A stretch of DNA of 64,000 nt, from positions 1,364,001-1,428,000 of the forward strand of contig NZ_JAPENL010000001.1 of the NCBI RefSeq assembly GCF_026342015.1, read 5' to 3'. The stretch is from Micromonospora lupini (GTDB lineage: Bacteria; Actinomycetota; Actinomycetes; Mycobacteriales; Micromonosporaceae). The notes under the pieces are model-generated. The model was not told the origin of the DNA and ran no database searches. It was given only the letters and a program-made list of their open reading frames with translations. Below are positions 7,411 through 16,316 of the stretch, one piece after another (the first letter of the stretch is position 1; the number at the start of each line of letters is the position of its first letter). Position numbers and translations under genes: made by a program.

Positions 7411-9189
7411 CTAAACCCCGATCCGCTGCAACCAGAGCTCCAGCAGCCCGAGCTGCCAGAGCGCGTTGGAGCCCAACGTGGTCCGCCGGGCGTTCGGCGC
7501 GTCCAGCAACTCCTCCAGGTAGTCCTTGCGGAACAGGCCGCGCTCACGCGCCGGGCGCGCGGTCAACGCGTCCCGGACGTCGTCGAGCAGCGGGCCGGAC
7601 AGGTGCCGGATGGCGGGCACCGGGAAGTAGCCCTTCGGCCGGTCGATCACCTCGTCGGGCACGATGCCCCGACTCGCGGCCTTCAGCACGCCCTTGCCGC
7701 CCTGGGCCAGCTTGAGCGCCGGTGGGCAGGCGGCGGCCAGCTCGACGACCTCGTGGTCGAGGAACGGCACCCGCGCCTCCAACCCCCACGCCATAGTCAT
7801 GTTGTCGACACGCTTGACCGGGTCGTCGACGAGCATGACCAGGCTGTCCTGGCGCAGCGCCGCGTCGAGCGCGGTGTCCGCGCCCGCCGCGCCGAAGTGG
7901 GCGGTGACGAACTCCAGGCTCGCGTCGTGGTCGAGCATCCACTCGGGCGCCAGGTGCCCGGCGAGCGCGTCGTGCCGACGATCGAAGAACACCCGGGCGT
8001 ACGCCTCGACGGCGTCCGCGCGGGCCACGTTCGCCATCGGCGGGTACCAGTCGTAGCCGGCGAAGATCTCGTCGGCGCCCTGGCCGGACTGGACCACTGT
8101 GATGCGCTGCGACACCTCCTCGGAGAGCAGGTGGAACGCGACGCAGTCGTGGCTGACCATCGGCTCGCTCATCGCCGCGATGGCCTCGTGCACCGCCGGC
8201 ACGAACCGGGCCGCGCCGATGCGGATCTGGTGGTGGTCGGTGCCGTACTCGCGGGCCACCAGGTCGGAGTAGTGGAACTCGTCGCCGCTCTCCCCCGCCG
8301 CCGCCTCGAAGCCGATGCTGAAGGTGGCCAGCCCGGTCTGGCCCTGCTCGGCGAGCAGAGCGACGATCAGGCTGGAGTCGAGGCCCCCGGAGAGCAGCAC
8401 GCCCACCGGCACGTCGGCGACCATCCGGCGACGTACGGCGGTCCGCAGCGCCGCCATGATCCGTTCCTGCCACTCGTCGGCGGACATGGCAGGCGCGGCG
8501 GCGCGGGTGAACTCCGGCCGCCAGTACACGGTGTCGGTGCTGCGGCCGTCGGCGGTGACGACACGCACGGTGGCCGGGGGCAGCTTGCGGACGCCCGCCA
8601 GGATGGTGCGCGGCGGCGGCACCACCGAGTGGAAGCTCATGTAGTGGTGCAGCGCCACCGGGTCGAGGTCGGTGTCCACGTCACCGGCGGCGAGCAGCGC
8701 CGGCAGGGTCGACGCGAAGCGGATCCGGCCCGGCGTCTCGGCCAGGTAGAGCGGCTTGATGCCGAGCCTGTCGCGCGCCAGCACCAGCGTGTGCGTGGCC
8801 AGCTCCACCAGGGCGAACGCGAACATCCCGTAGAAGCGTTCGACGCAGGCCGTCCCCCACCTGTGGTACGCCTTGAGGATCACCTCCGTGTCGGAGGTGG
8901 ACCGGAAGGAGTAGCCGGCGGCGGTCAGCTCGTCGCGCAGCTCCCGGTAGTTGTAGATGCAGCCGTTGAAGACCAGGGCGAGGCCCAGCTCGGGATCGAC
9001 CATCGGCTGCGCGCCGGTGTCGGACAGGTCGATGATGCGCAGCCGGCGGTGCACGAGCGCCGCCGGGCCGTGCTGCCAGCTCCCCTCACCGTCCGGGCCC
9101 CGGGAGGACAGGACGGGCAGCATCCGCGCCAGCGCCGCCAGGTCCGGTGGCGCCCCGTCGAGGCGGAACTCGCCTCCGATACCGCACAT
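7411..9189 (-). CDS. N-acetylglutaminylglutamine-type amidotransferase (asparagine synthase family)
   Basis: A 592-residue class-II glutamine amidotransferase. The mature protein must begin at Cys2 (MCGIGG), the N-terminal nucleophile that releases ammonia from glutamine; this fixes the start at 9189, with AGAGG 8 bp upstream, rather than the GTG three codons earlier. The Ntn domain covers about residues 2-210. The synthase domain follows with the ATP-pyrophosphatase loop SGGLDSS (about 267-273). Overall sequence character (RGPDGEG, VFNGCIYNYRELR, FASTLPALLAAG, MSFHSVVPPPRTI) is that of the amidotransferase that caps N-acetylglutaminylglutamine as an amide in osmolyte synthesis. That assignment is from family recall; plain asparagine synthase is less likely given its neighbours. 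Confidence 0.85.
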   Translation of the reverse strand: MCGIGGEFRLDGAPPDLAALARMLPVLSSRGPDGEGSWQHGPAALVHRRLRIIDLSDTGAQPMVDPELGLALVFNGCIYNYRELRDELTAAGYSFRSTSDTEVILKAYHRWGTACVERFYGMFAFALVELATHTLVLARDRLGIKPLYLAETPGRIRFASTLPALLAAGDVDTDLDPVALHHYMSFHSVVPPPRTILAGVRKLPPATVRVVTADGRSTDTVYWRPEFTRAAAPAMSADEWQERIMAALRTAVRRRMVADVPVGVLLSGGLDSSLIVALLAEQGQTGLATFSIGFEAAAGESGDEFHYSDLVAREYGTDHHQIRIGAARFVPAVHEAIAAMSEPMVSHDCVAFHLLSEEVSQRITVVQSGQGADEIFAGYDWYPPMANVARADAVEAYARVFFDRRHDALAGHLAPEWMLDHDASLEFVTAHFGAAGADTALDAALRQDSLVMLVDDPVKRVDNMTMAWGLEARVPFLDHEVVELAAACPPALKLAQGGKGVLKAASRGIVPDEVIDRPKGYFPVPAIRHLSGPLLDDVRDALTARPARERGLFRKDYLEELLDAPNARRTTLGSNALWQLGLLELWLQRIGV

Positions 9190-9287
9190 GGCACACACCT
9201 CTCATCGGCTCGGTCCGCTCGGGCCGCTGACCGGTCCAGGCTTGGCGGACCGGGTTGCGTCCCGATGACATCTGCGTCAAGCGTGAG

Positions 9288-11954
9288 TTACACCGGGGGT
9301 CGACCGGCTCCACCGAGCAGCCAGGTGTCCTTCGACCCACCGCCCCGCGACGAGTTGACGATCATGCTGCCGGCCGGCGCGACCCGGGTCAGCGCCACCG
9401 GCGCCACCTCCGCAGTCTCGCCGAGGAACACGAACGCCCGCAGGTCAACGTGGCGCGGCGCGAGGGCCGTACCGTCGAAGACCGGGTGGGTGGTCAGCGC
9501 CACCACCTCCTGGGCGATCCACCGGTGCGGCGCGGCGAGGATCTGCTCCCGGACGGCGTCCAGCTCCTCCGCCTCGGCGCGCGGGCCGATCACCACCCGG
9601 TCCCCGCCGTACCCGTCGACAGGCTTGAGCACCAGCTCGTCGAGCCGGCCCAACACCTCGGCGCGCTGCTCGGGCAGCCCGCACAGGTACGTCGGCACGT
9701 CCCCGAGCAGCGCCTTCTCCCCCAGGTAGTACTCGATGAGCCGGGGCACGTACGCGTACAGCGCCTTGTCGTCGCCCACGCCGTTGCCAAGCGCGTTGGC
9801 AAGCGTGAGCCGCCCGGCGTGCACCGCCGCCAGCAGCGGCCAGCCCAGCGGCACGCCGTCGGCGCCCGGGGCGTGCAGCAACGCCTCCTCGTCCATCCGC
9901 AGGTAGAGCACGTCGACCTGGCTGCGGCGGCCCGCCCGGACGAGGTGGACGCGGCCGTCGGACACCAGCAGGTCGCTGCTCTCGGTAAGGGGCACGCCCA
10001 TCTCGTCGGCGAGCAGCCGGTGCTCGAACCAGGCCGGGTCGCTCGGGCCGCTGCTGAGCACCACCACTGCGGGGTCGGCGGCGGCGGCGGGCGCGGCGGC
10101 GAGCAGCGCCCGGTGCAGCATCGCTGGTGTCTCATCGGCGGACAGCAGGTCGTCGGGCACCGGCAGCTCGGGCAGCACCGCTCGGGTGAGCCGGCGGTTC
10201 TGCACGGCGTAGCCGATACCCGAGGGCACCCGCAGGTTGTCCTCCAGTACGAACCAGCCGCCATCCGGGTCACGGACGAGATCGGTTCCGGACACCTGGG
10301 CGCGTGTGCCGCGCCGGCCCATCAGCGCACCGGTCGGGCGCAGCCCCGGCGAGGACTCCACCACCCAGGCCGGCACGACCCCGTCGGCCACCACAGCCCG
10401 GTCGGCGTACACGTCGCGCAGGAACGCGTCGAGCGCGCGGGCGCGCTGCACCAGGCCGGTCCGCAGCGCCCGCCAGTCGTCGGCAGGCACCACCCGGGGC
10501 ACCAGGTCGACAGGGAAGAGCCGCGTGCTGGCCTCACCTGCCACGCTGAAGGTCACGCCCCGAGCGCGCTGCTCCTCGTCCCGGTCGTGCTCGCGTTGGC
10601 GCAGGCCGGCGGCGCCGAGGGTGCGCAGGGCGGCGAGCAGCGGACGGAACGCCGGCTCCGGCCCGTCCAGGCCGAAGACCTCGTCACCCGCGTCGGCGTA
10701 CGTGGCCAGCGCCGGCGGCGGGGACGTGCCGGGCAGGGGCGTACGCACCCGACCCCGGGTCTCGTCGAGCAGCAGGTCGACCACGTCGGCAAGCCGGCCC
10801 CGCCGCTCGTACGCCCGCCGCTGCCGCGCTGCCGAGCTGCCGCGTTCCAGCGCGTACCGGGTCAGCTCCCGGACCTGCTCCCAGTCACCTGTCGCCTCCA
10901 ACTGTGGGCGCAGGTCGGTCACCAGGCGGCGCACCGCCTCGGCGGCCGGCACCGGCCGGGCCGAGCGGGGCAGGTCGAGCAGGTCGCCTTCCAGCCCGGA
11001 GCGGGCCGCCCGCCACACGGCGGCGCGCAGCACCGGCGGCCGGACGGCGGTGCGCTCGACTCCTGCGCGCAGGGCGGCGACCTCCCGGCGCACAAGCGCC
11101 CGGAACAGCCCGGTGAGCAGGACGATTGTCTCCACGTCGGCGTTGGCGTCGGTGATGCGCAGCTCCACGGTGGGGACGTGCGCCGACGGCCGGACATCGA
11201 AGTAGATCATGGCGGGATCGGTGATGGTCTCCGAGGAGATCAGCTCGGCGACAAGCGCCTCGTGGTCGGCGGCGCTGGTCACCTCGCCCGGGTCACCGGC
11301 CGTGGGCCACCGCTGCCAGACCAGCGAGCGGACGCTTGCGTAGCCGCTGTCCTGACCCATCCAGTACGGCGAGCTGGTGGACAGGGCGAGCAGCACCGGC
11401 AGCCACGGCTGGACCCGCCTGGTGACGGCCACCGCCAGATCCCGGTCGGAGACGCCGACGTGCACCTGGGCGCCGCAGATCAACTGCTCCCGGGCGAGCA
11501 TCTGGTACTCGTCGAGCATCCGCCGGTAGCGGGAGGTGGGGGTGACGCTCGGGTCGCCGTCGGCGCGCAGCGGCACCGTGCCGGCCGCCACGATGCCCAG
11601 CCCGGCCCGGTCGGCGACCTGGACCGCCGACTGGCGCAGCCGGGTCAGCTCGGCGCGGATCTCGTCCAGGGTGCGGCAGACCGCGGTGTTGGTCTCCACC
11701 ACACTGCGGTGCAGCTCGGCGGTGAACGACGTGGCCGGCAGCCGGTCGAGCAGCTCCCCGGCCCGGGGCACCAGCTCCCGGGTGTGCAGGTCGACGACGT
11801 GGAACTCCTCCTCCACGCCGATGGTGGCGAGGTCGGCCGGGTCGTCCTGCACCGCCGTCGCCGGTGCGGGACGGGACGTCGGCACGGCCCGGCCGTTGCC
11901 GGACCGGCCCACCGGCCCGTCGAATGTCGCCGCGTTCGTGGTGTTGTCGGCCAT
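9288..11954 (-). CDS. GCS2-type carboxylate-amine ligase fused to a circularly permuted ATP-grasp domain
   Basis: A fusion of two amide-forming ligases, about 888 residues. After a Pro/Ala-rich leader, residues about 45-330 form a glutamate-cysteine ligase 2 (YbdK-like) domain: IGVEEEFHVVD (metal-binding acids), HVGVSD and the C-terminal PTVELRITDANAD. Residues about 480-870 form a circularly permuted type-2 ATP-grasp: RARALDAFLRDVYADRAVVADG, VLEDNLRVPSG and LKPVDGYGGDRVVIGP (nucleotide and phosphate contacts). Each domain can activate a carboxylate with ATP and join it to an amine, so the protein could build a short peptide or gamma-glutamyl-type amide. It heads the operon; the gap to the amidotransferase start is about 98 bp. 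GTG at 11960 is an alternative start. Confidence 0.88.
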   Translation of the reverse strand: MADNTTNAATFDGPVGRSGNGRAVPTSRPAPATAVQDDPADLATIGVEEEFHVVDLHTRELVPRAGELLDRLPATSFTAELHRSVVETNTAVCRTLDEIRAELTRLRQSAVQVADRAGLGIVAAGTVPLRADGDPSVTPTSRYRRMLDEYQMLAREQLICGAQVHVGVSDRDLAVAVTRRVQPWLPVLLALSTSSPYWMGQDSGYASVRSLVWQRWPTAGDPGEVTSAADHEALVAELISSETITDPAMIYFDVRPSAHVPTVELRITDANADVETIVLLTGLFRALVRREVAALRAGVERTAVRPPVLRAAVWRAARSGLEGDLLDLPRSARPVPAAEAVRRLVTDLRPQLEATGDWEQVRELTRYALERGSSAARQRRAYERRGRLADVVDLLLDETRGRVRTPLPGTSPPPALATYADAGDEVFGLDGPEPAFRPLLAALRTLGAAGLRQREHDRDEEQRARGVTFSVAGEASTRLFPVDLVPRVVPADDWRALRTGLVQRARALDAFLRDVYADRAVVADGVVPAWVVESSPGLRPTGALMGRRGTRAQVSGTDLVRDPDGGWFVLEDNLRVPSGIGYAVQNRRLTRAVLPELPVPDDLLSADETPAMLHRALLAAAPAAAADPAVVVLSSGPSDPAWFEHRLLADEMGVPLTESSDLLVSDGRVHLVRAGRRSQVDVLYLRMDEEALLHAPGADGVPLGWPLLAAVHAGRLTLANALGNGVGDDKALYAYVPRLIEYYLGEKALLGDVPTYLCGLPEQRAEVLGRLDELVLKPVDGYGGDRVVIGPRAEAEELDAVREQILAAPHRWIAQEVVALTTHPVFDGTALAPRHVDLRAFVFLGETAEVAPVALTRVAPAGSMIVNSSRGGGSKDTWLLGGAGRPPV

Positions 11955-12118
11955 GGTCACCCCGGTTCGCGTGTCGGTGGTCTCGACTGTCCGACGAGCG
12001 TTCCCAGGCTTGGTACCGGGGGTGTTTCCGGCGCGTTAAGGTGACGCACCGTTCTGCCGGCCAGAGGGTTGACTGTGCGAGTGACCGCTGATCCCCTTCG
12101 GACAACCAGCCGTCAGCC

Positions 12119-12376
12119 TCAGGCCCGCGCGTACTCGATGGTCGCGGCGACACGGTCGGCGGTGGCGGCGCCGAGTTCCCGTCCGGTGAGCCACAGTCCC
12201 AGATCGAGCCCGGCCGCGAGCGCGCCAGCCGTGACACGGTCGCCGTCGTCGACCACGCGCTCGTCGAGGACTGTCACGTCGTAGGCGCGCAGTTCGTCGT
12301 ACGCGTCGCGGTTGGTGGTCGCCCGGCGGCCGGTCAGCAGGCCGGCGGCCGCGAGGACCACCCACTGGGCGCACGC
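12119..12376 (-). pseudogene. C-terminal fragment of a DJ-1/PfpI-family gene
   Basis: The readable part (WVVLAAAGLLTGRRATTNR through DRVTAGALAAGLDLGLWLTG) is the C-terminal half of the DJ-1/PfpI fold found in isonitrile-hydratase-like proteins and GlxA-type regulators. The N-terminal half, including the nucleophile-elbow Cys that normally precedes FVLAAAGLL, is missing. Homology stops near 12376, where a different, oppositely oriented DJ-1-type fragment begins. No convincing start codon or ribosome-binding site lies at this point, so I treat it as a remnant. Confidence 0.65.
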
Positions 12377-12932
12377 CGAGGCGCTTGCCCGCGAACACCC
12401 CCGGGTGCTCGTGGACGCCACTGCGCTGTACGTCGACGAGGGTCAGGTGGTCACCAGCGCCGGCCTCGCCGCGGGCCTCGACATGTGCCTCCACCTCGTC
12501 GGCCGCGACCACGGACAGGCGGTCGCCATCGAGCGGGCCCGTCACCTGGTCACCCCACTGCACCGAGCGGGCGGCCAGGCCCAGTTCATTCCGGCCGCCG
12601 TGGCGGTCGAGGACGACGAGCTGGCCGTTGTCACGGCCTGGGCGAGCGACAACCTGCATCGCCCGATCACCGTCGCGGACCTCTCCCGGCAGGCGGTGAT
12701 GTCCAGTCGGACGTTGCACCGCGCCTTCCGGAACCGGTTCCAGATGGGCCCGCGTGCCTGGCTGATCCAGCAACGGATGCGCGCCGCCTGCACGCTGCTC
12801 GAAGACGGCGGGATCAGCGTCGACGAGATCGCTCGGCGAACCGGGTTGGGCACTGCCACCAACCTGCGTGCGCATTTCCAGCGGGCCTTCGCCACCACCC
12901 CTACCGCGTACCGGCGGGCCTTCACACCCTGA
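12354..12932 (+). pseudogene. GlxA-like AraC-family regulator lacking its N-terminal DJ-1 half
   Basis: The frame begins inside a DJ-1/PfpI domain (RTTHWAHAEALAREHP, then VVTSAGLAAGLDMCLHLVG) and continues into a complete AraC-type double helix-turn-helix: VVTAWASDNLHRPITVADLS and MSSRTLHRAFRNRFQMGP, then ISVDEIARRTGLGTATNLRAHF. Intact GlxA-like regulators are about 310-330 residues; only the last 190 or so are here. The missing 5' part is replaced by the oppositely oriented DJ-1 fragment. The open frame extends upstream to a TTG at 12312, but without homology. The DNA-binding part could still be made, though loss of function is more likely. Confidence 0.68.
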
Positions 12933-12997
12933 ACCGACGCTCGGTCCGCCGAAGTGAGCATTCCCGGCGAGGGTCGCGGGTGGGTGATCGACACGAA

Positions 12998-13048
12998 ATC
13001 GGCGATGTCGGGGTGTCCGGGCCAGCGAGACACCCCGACATCGGCGAT
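12998..13048. terminator. long hairpin, bidirectional terminator
   Basis: Two 20-base arms (12998-13017 and 13029-13048) are reverse complements with one mismatch and an 11-base loop. The hairpin lies between the convergent AraC remnant and the GH5 gene, 30 bp beyond the latter's stop. There is no U-tract, as is common in high-GC actinomycetes. Confidence 0.7.
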
Positions 13049-13077
13049 CTGGAGTTGATCAAACGGGCGGGGCCGGG

Positions 13078-14493
13078 TTATCGCATGTTGGCGACCACGA
13101 ACGGCGCGTGGCCGTGCAGGTAGTTGTTCCACCCGCCGGTCACCGGCGCACCGGGGTTGAGCAGGTTTGTGGTGTCGGTGCCGACGTCGAGCTTCCAGGC
13201 CGTCCAGGAGATCCCGTTGGCCTTCATCCAGTCGATCCAGGACTGCGCCTCCGACAGACAGGCCCGACCGTCGAGCCCGCCGTCGGCGTTGCTGGCGCCC
13301 CACTCGGTGACGAACAGCGCCAGGCCGGCCCGGATCGCCGCGTCGCCCTTGGCCCGCAGTGACGCGCCGTGTGTGCACGAGTAGAAGTGCAGCGTGTACA
13401 TGAGGTTGGTGCCGGAGACCGGGCTTGCCGCCGCGGCGTCCACGTCCTGCGACCAGGTCGGCGTCCCGAGCACGACGATGTTGTCCGGGTCGGCGGCGCG
13501 GATCGCGGACACGACAGCCTGGTGGTACGGCTTGATGACGCCGGTCCAGCTGAACTGCAACGGCTCGTTCCACGTCTCCCAGATGACGTTGGGCAGGTGA
13601 CCGTAGCGGCGTGCCAGGTCGCCGAAGAACGCCACCGCCTGGGACTGGTTGTTCTGCGCCTCGTGCGCGTGCCAGTCGACGATCACGTACACCCCGGCGG
13701 TGACCGCGTTGTTGATGATCGTCTCCACCTGCGCCCGCGCCCTACCCGGATCGCTGAGGTACGCCCCGGCCGGCTCCACGCCCATCGCCGCGCGGATCAC
13801 CTGGAGGTTCCAGTTGTCGCGCATCCAGGTCAGCGCAGACAGATTCTCGGCGTAGGGAGCGGTTTCCCAGTTGAGCCACATGCTGCTGACGCCGCGCAAC
13901 TGCACCCGCGCACCGGACCTGTCGCACATCGTCGTGCCGCAGACCCGCAGTTGCCCGTACCGCTGCACGGGCGTGCCTGTCGTCGGCGGCGGAGTGGTGG
14001 GGGGCGGGGTCGTCGGGGGCGGAGTCGTGGGCGGCGGAGTGGTGGGGGGCGGAGTGGTCGGCGGTGGGGTCGTGGGCGGTGGGGTCGTGGGCGGCGTGCC
14101 GCCTGTGCAGGACACGCTGGCGCCGTTGACTGTGCAGTTCACCGGAGTGCCGGAGCCGTTGACGAGGAAGCCGAACGACGTCGACGCACCGGCGCCGAGG
14201 GTGCCGTTCCACGACACGTTGCTGAAGGTGTGGTGGTTGCCCGAGGTCACCTGCTGGGCGTTCCACGACTGGCTGATGGTCGACCCGGCCGGCAGGTCGA
14301 ACTCGACCCGCCAACCGCTGATCGGCGCGGAGGTGTCGTTGGTGACCGTGACCTGGCCCTGATAGCCACTGCCCCAGCTGTTCGTCACGGAGAACACGGC
14401 AGTTGCCGCGCTGGCCGGCGTGGCAATGATCGCCACCGCCCCGGCGAGCAGGCCGGCGACGGCCAGCGACGTGACAAGTCTCAGTGTGCGCAT
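13078..14493 (-). CDS. secreted CBM2 - GH5 endoglucanase (cellulase)
   Basis: A 471-residue secreted enzyme. It has a Sec signal peptide (MRTLRLVTSLAVAGLLAG to PASAA), an N-terminal family-2 cellulose-binding module (about residues 30-130, with exposed Trp residues in NSWGSGYQG, ISGWRV and SQSWNAQ), a Thr-Pro linker of repeated TTPPP units, then a GH5 catalytic domain. GH5 landmarks are WETWNEP (acid/base Glu) and LFVTEWGAS (nucleophile Glu), with YVIVDWHAHEA upstream. It should cut beta-1,4-glucan chains on insoluble cellulose. The ATG at 14493 was preferred over an in-frame upstream start because it begins the signal peptide. It stands alone, not in an operon. Confidence 0.93.
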   Translation of the reverse strand: MRTLRLVTSLAVAGLLAGAVAIIATPASAATAVFSVTNSWGSGYQGQVTVTNDTSAPISGWRVEFDLPAGSTISQSWNAQQVTSGNHHTFSNVSWNGTLGAGASTSFGFLVNGSGTPVNCTVNGASVSCTGGTPPTTPPPTTPPPTTPPPTTPPPTTPPPTTPPPTTPPPTTGTPVQRYGQLRVCGTTMCDRSGARVQLRGVSSMWLNWETAPYAENLSALTWMRDNWNLQVIRAAMGVEPAGAYLSDPGRARAQVETIINNAVTAGVYVIVDWHAHEAQNNQSQAVAFFGDLARRYGHLPNVIWETWNEPLQFSWTGVIKPYHQAVVSAIRAADPDNIVVLGTPTWSQDVDAAAASPVSGTNLMYTLHFYSCTHGASLRAKGDAAIRAGLALFVTEWGASNADGGLDGRACLSEAQSWIDWMKANGISWTAWKLDVGTDTTNLLNPGAPVTGGWNNYLHGHAPFVVANMR

Positions 14494-14613
14494 GCGGAAC
14501 CCGCTTCGGATCGACTGTGGTGGTCTGCGGCGGGGGCGGCGCCTGCACGCACAGTATCGATCGACGACGATGTCATGCAAGCCGGGACGGTCGGAGGCCC
14601 GCCGATCGGCAGG

Positions 14614-15480
14614 TCACCCCCGCCGCCAGCCCCAACGACGCGAGCCGGCCGCGCCGCCCGACCCGCCCTTCTCCCGGGCCAGCATCTCGGCCGCGACCCG
14701 CAGCTTCTGGGCGGGCTCCTCGGCGGCCGGGCCCAGCGTCCCCACGAAGCGGTTGCCCATCGCCAGCACCACGGCCGCCCGGTCGAGGTCGCCGATCAGG
14801 ATCAGGCACTGGGCGTACACCCCGTAGGTGTTGGCCATCTCCCAGAAGGTCAGCGGACGTGCCAGGTCGAGCAGCCCCTGCCGCAGCTCGCAGGCCCGCG
14901 ACGCCGCCAGCGCCGCCTCCTGGGCGCCGTCCCCCGACGACGGCCGGGTGAGGTGCCGGTGCAGCAGCGCCGTCGCCTGGTTGTGGTAGGCCGTGCCCAT
15001 CGCCTCCCGGGTCCGGGGCCCGGCGGACGGCGGAGACCCGGCGGAGGTCAGGCCCACTGTCACGGCCCGTTCCAGCAGGTCCCGCCGCGTGGCGGGCTGA
15101 CCGGCGGCGAACGAGACCTCGGCCAGGTCCACAAGTGCGGTGATCAGCTCGGCGAGGGCGTCGTCTCGGGGCGCGACCGCCACGTTGCCACCCTCGGCCG
15201 CCACGGCGTCGTACACCCGCTCGAAGACGACCACCGCCTCACCGCCGGGAGCCATCCCGTCGGCGGCCCTGCCGAGCGCCGACAGCAGCATGCCGTGCCG
15301 CCACAGCGCCCGGGCCAACTGCTGCTGGTCCTGCAGGGCCACCCGACCCGGACCCCGCACGGCCTCCCGGTACGCCTCGATCACCCGGGCCCACAGCCGG
15401 TCGGCCTCCGCCCGGGTGTCCTGTCGCGTCGCGCGCTCCCGCGCCTGCTCGAACAACCGTCGCCGCTCGTCTGGTCCCAT
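14614..15480 (-). CDS. TPR-like helical repeat protein of unknown function
   Basis: A 288-residue, all-helical protein. Regular Ala/Leu-rich helix pairs such as WARVIEAYREAV, ALWRHGMLLSALGRAADG, AELITALVDLAEVSFAAGQ and TAYHNQATALLHRHL look like degenerate tetratricopeptide repeats, a protein-interaction scaffold. No enzymatic motif, signal peptide or membrane segment is visible; the C-terminus is Gly/Arg-rich. I chose the ATG at 15480 because helices begin there; the frame is open for 20 more codons upstream. It is monocistronic with no informative neighbours. Confidence 0.65.
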   Translation of the reverse strand: MGPDERRRLFEQARERATRQDTRAEADRLWARVIEAYREAVRGPGRVALQDQQQLARALWRHGMLLSALGRAADGMAPGGEAVVVFERVYDAVAAEGGNVAVAPRDDALAELITALVDLAEVSFAAGQPATRRDLLERAVTVGLTSAGSPPSAGPRTREAMGTAYHNQATALLHRHLTRPSSGDGAQEAALAASRACELRQGLLDLARPLTFWEMANTYGVYAQCLILIGDLDRAAVVLAMGNRFVGTLGPAAEEPAQKLRVAAEMLAREKGGSGGAAGSRRWGWRRG

Positions 15481-15713
15481 GTCCCGCACCGCCTTTCCCG
15501 GTAGCCCCCCAGCCCGCACCACCGAAGGCAGTGAGGTCAATCGATTCTAGGGCCGCCTTCGGGCCGTCTCACCGGGTGGCGATGACGATGCAGCGGCGCA
15601 GCTCGGCATCGACGCGGTGGATGACGGTCCCCTGCGCCATCCGGCGGATCCAGAAGCCGACGCGTGCGGCCGAGGGGCCGGGGGCCGGCCCGTGCGGGCC
15701 GGCCCCGGACGCG
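15481..15713. other. intergenic region without a supported gene
   Basis: Apart from the hairpin at its right end, this stretch shows no supported gene. A short minus-strand open frame here has no recognisable product and no ribosome-binding site. Confidence 0.5.
15681..15706 (-). terminator. GC-rich hairpin terminator
   Basis: A perfect 11-bp stem (GGGGCCGGCCC and its complement) around a GTGC tetraloop, starting 8 bp after the stop codon of the minus-strand reductase gene. Confidence 0.75.
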
Positions 15714-16316
15714 TCAGGCCGCCGGGCGTACGCGGTAGGCCAGGTGCGTGACGCCGTCGCCCTCGACGACACGGAAGGGGCCGTCGAGCTGCAGTGGCGC
15801 GATCGTCAGGCCGGCGAAGAACGGTATGCCGGCCCCGAGCACGACCGGGACGAGGTCGACGTGCACCTCGTCGAGCAGGCCGGCCTCGGCGACCTGGGCC
15901 GCGATGGTGCCACCGTTCACGCCGACCTCCTTGTCACCGGCGAGCGCCTTCGCACGGTCGATGGCGCTGGCGATACCGTCGGTGACGAAGACGAAGGAGT
16001 CGCTCTCCGGCTCCCAGCCCTCCGGCACGGTGTGCGTGACGACCACGACGGGCACGTCCATCGGGTGCCGGCCGCCCCACCCACTCGTCATGTCGAACAG
16101 CCGCCGGCCGACGACAAGCGCGCCGGTGCGCTCGTTGAGGTCCCGCAGGTGCGTGGCGCTCGCGGCGGACGTCCGGAACGTCATCTCGGGGTTGGCCGTC
16201 GGTGTCTCGACGTCGCCGCTGCCGTACCACTGGAAGAGGTGCTCGAAGCCGCCGTGGGAGGCGTTCGCGATGTAGCCGTCCAACGACATCGTCGCCCCGG
16301 TCGTCACCTTCGTCAT
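15714..16316 (-). CDS. dihydrofolate reductase family protein (RibD C-terminal fold)
   Basis: A 200-residue RibD_C-type reductase, only distantly like the one near 4.6 kb. It shows the opening TTGATMSLDGYIANASHGG, the GALVVGRRLFDMTSGWGG cofactor loop, and the closing VGVNGGTIAAQVAEAGLLDEVHVDLVPVVLG segment. The family uses NAD(P)H; the physiological substrate is unknown, and such genes are often recruited as detoxification reductases. The ATG is followed at once by the conserved first strand. It is transcribed alone and ends in a strong hairpin. There is no sign of the SARP-type operator found before the other reductase. Confidence 0.9.
   Translation of the reverse strand: MTKVTTGATMSLDGYIANASHGGFEHLFQWYGSGDVETPTANPEMTFRTSAASATHLRDLNERTGALVVGRRLFDMTSGWGGRHPMDVPVVVVTHTVPEGWEPESDSFVFVTDGIASAIDRAKALAGDKEVGVNGGTIAAQVAEAGLLDEVHVDLVPVVLGAGIPFFAGLTIAPLQLDGPFRVVEGDGVTHLAYRVRPAA

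Noticed and set aside
13984..14100. Regular short repeats that could suggest a CRISPR array or minisatellite (also near 32.8, 34.3 and 49.3 kb)
   Set aside because: The repeats are in frame, with no spacers, and encode Thr-Pro linkers between catalytic and CBM2 domains.
15569..15772. Short minus-strand frame after the second reductase gene
   Set aside because: No ribosome-binding site or known motif, overlaps the end of the reductase gene and a strong terminator hairpin.
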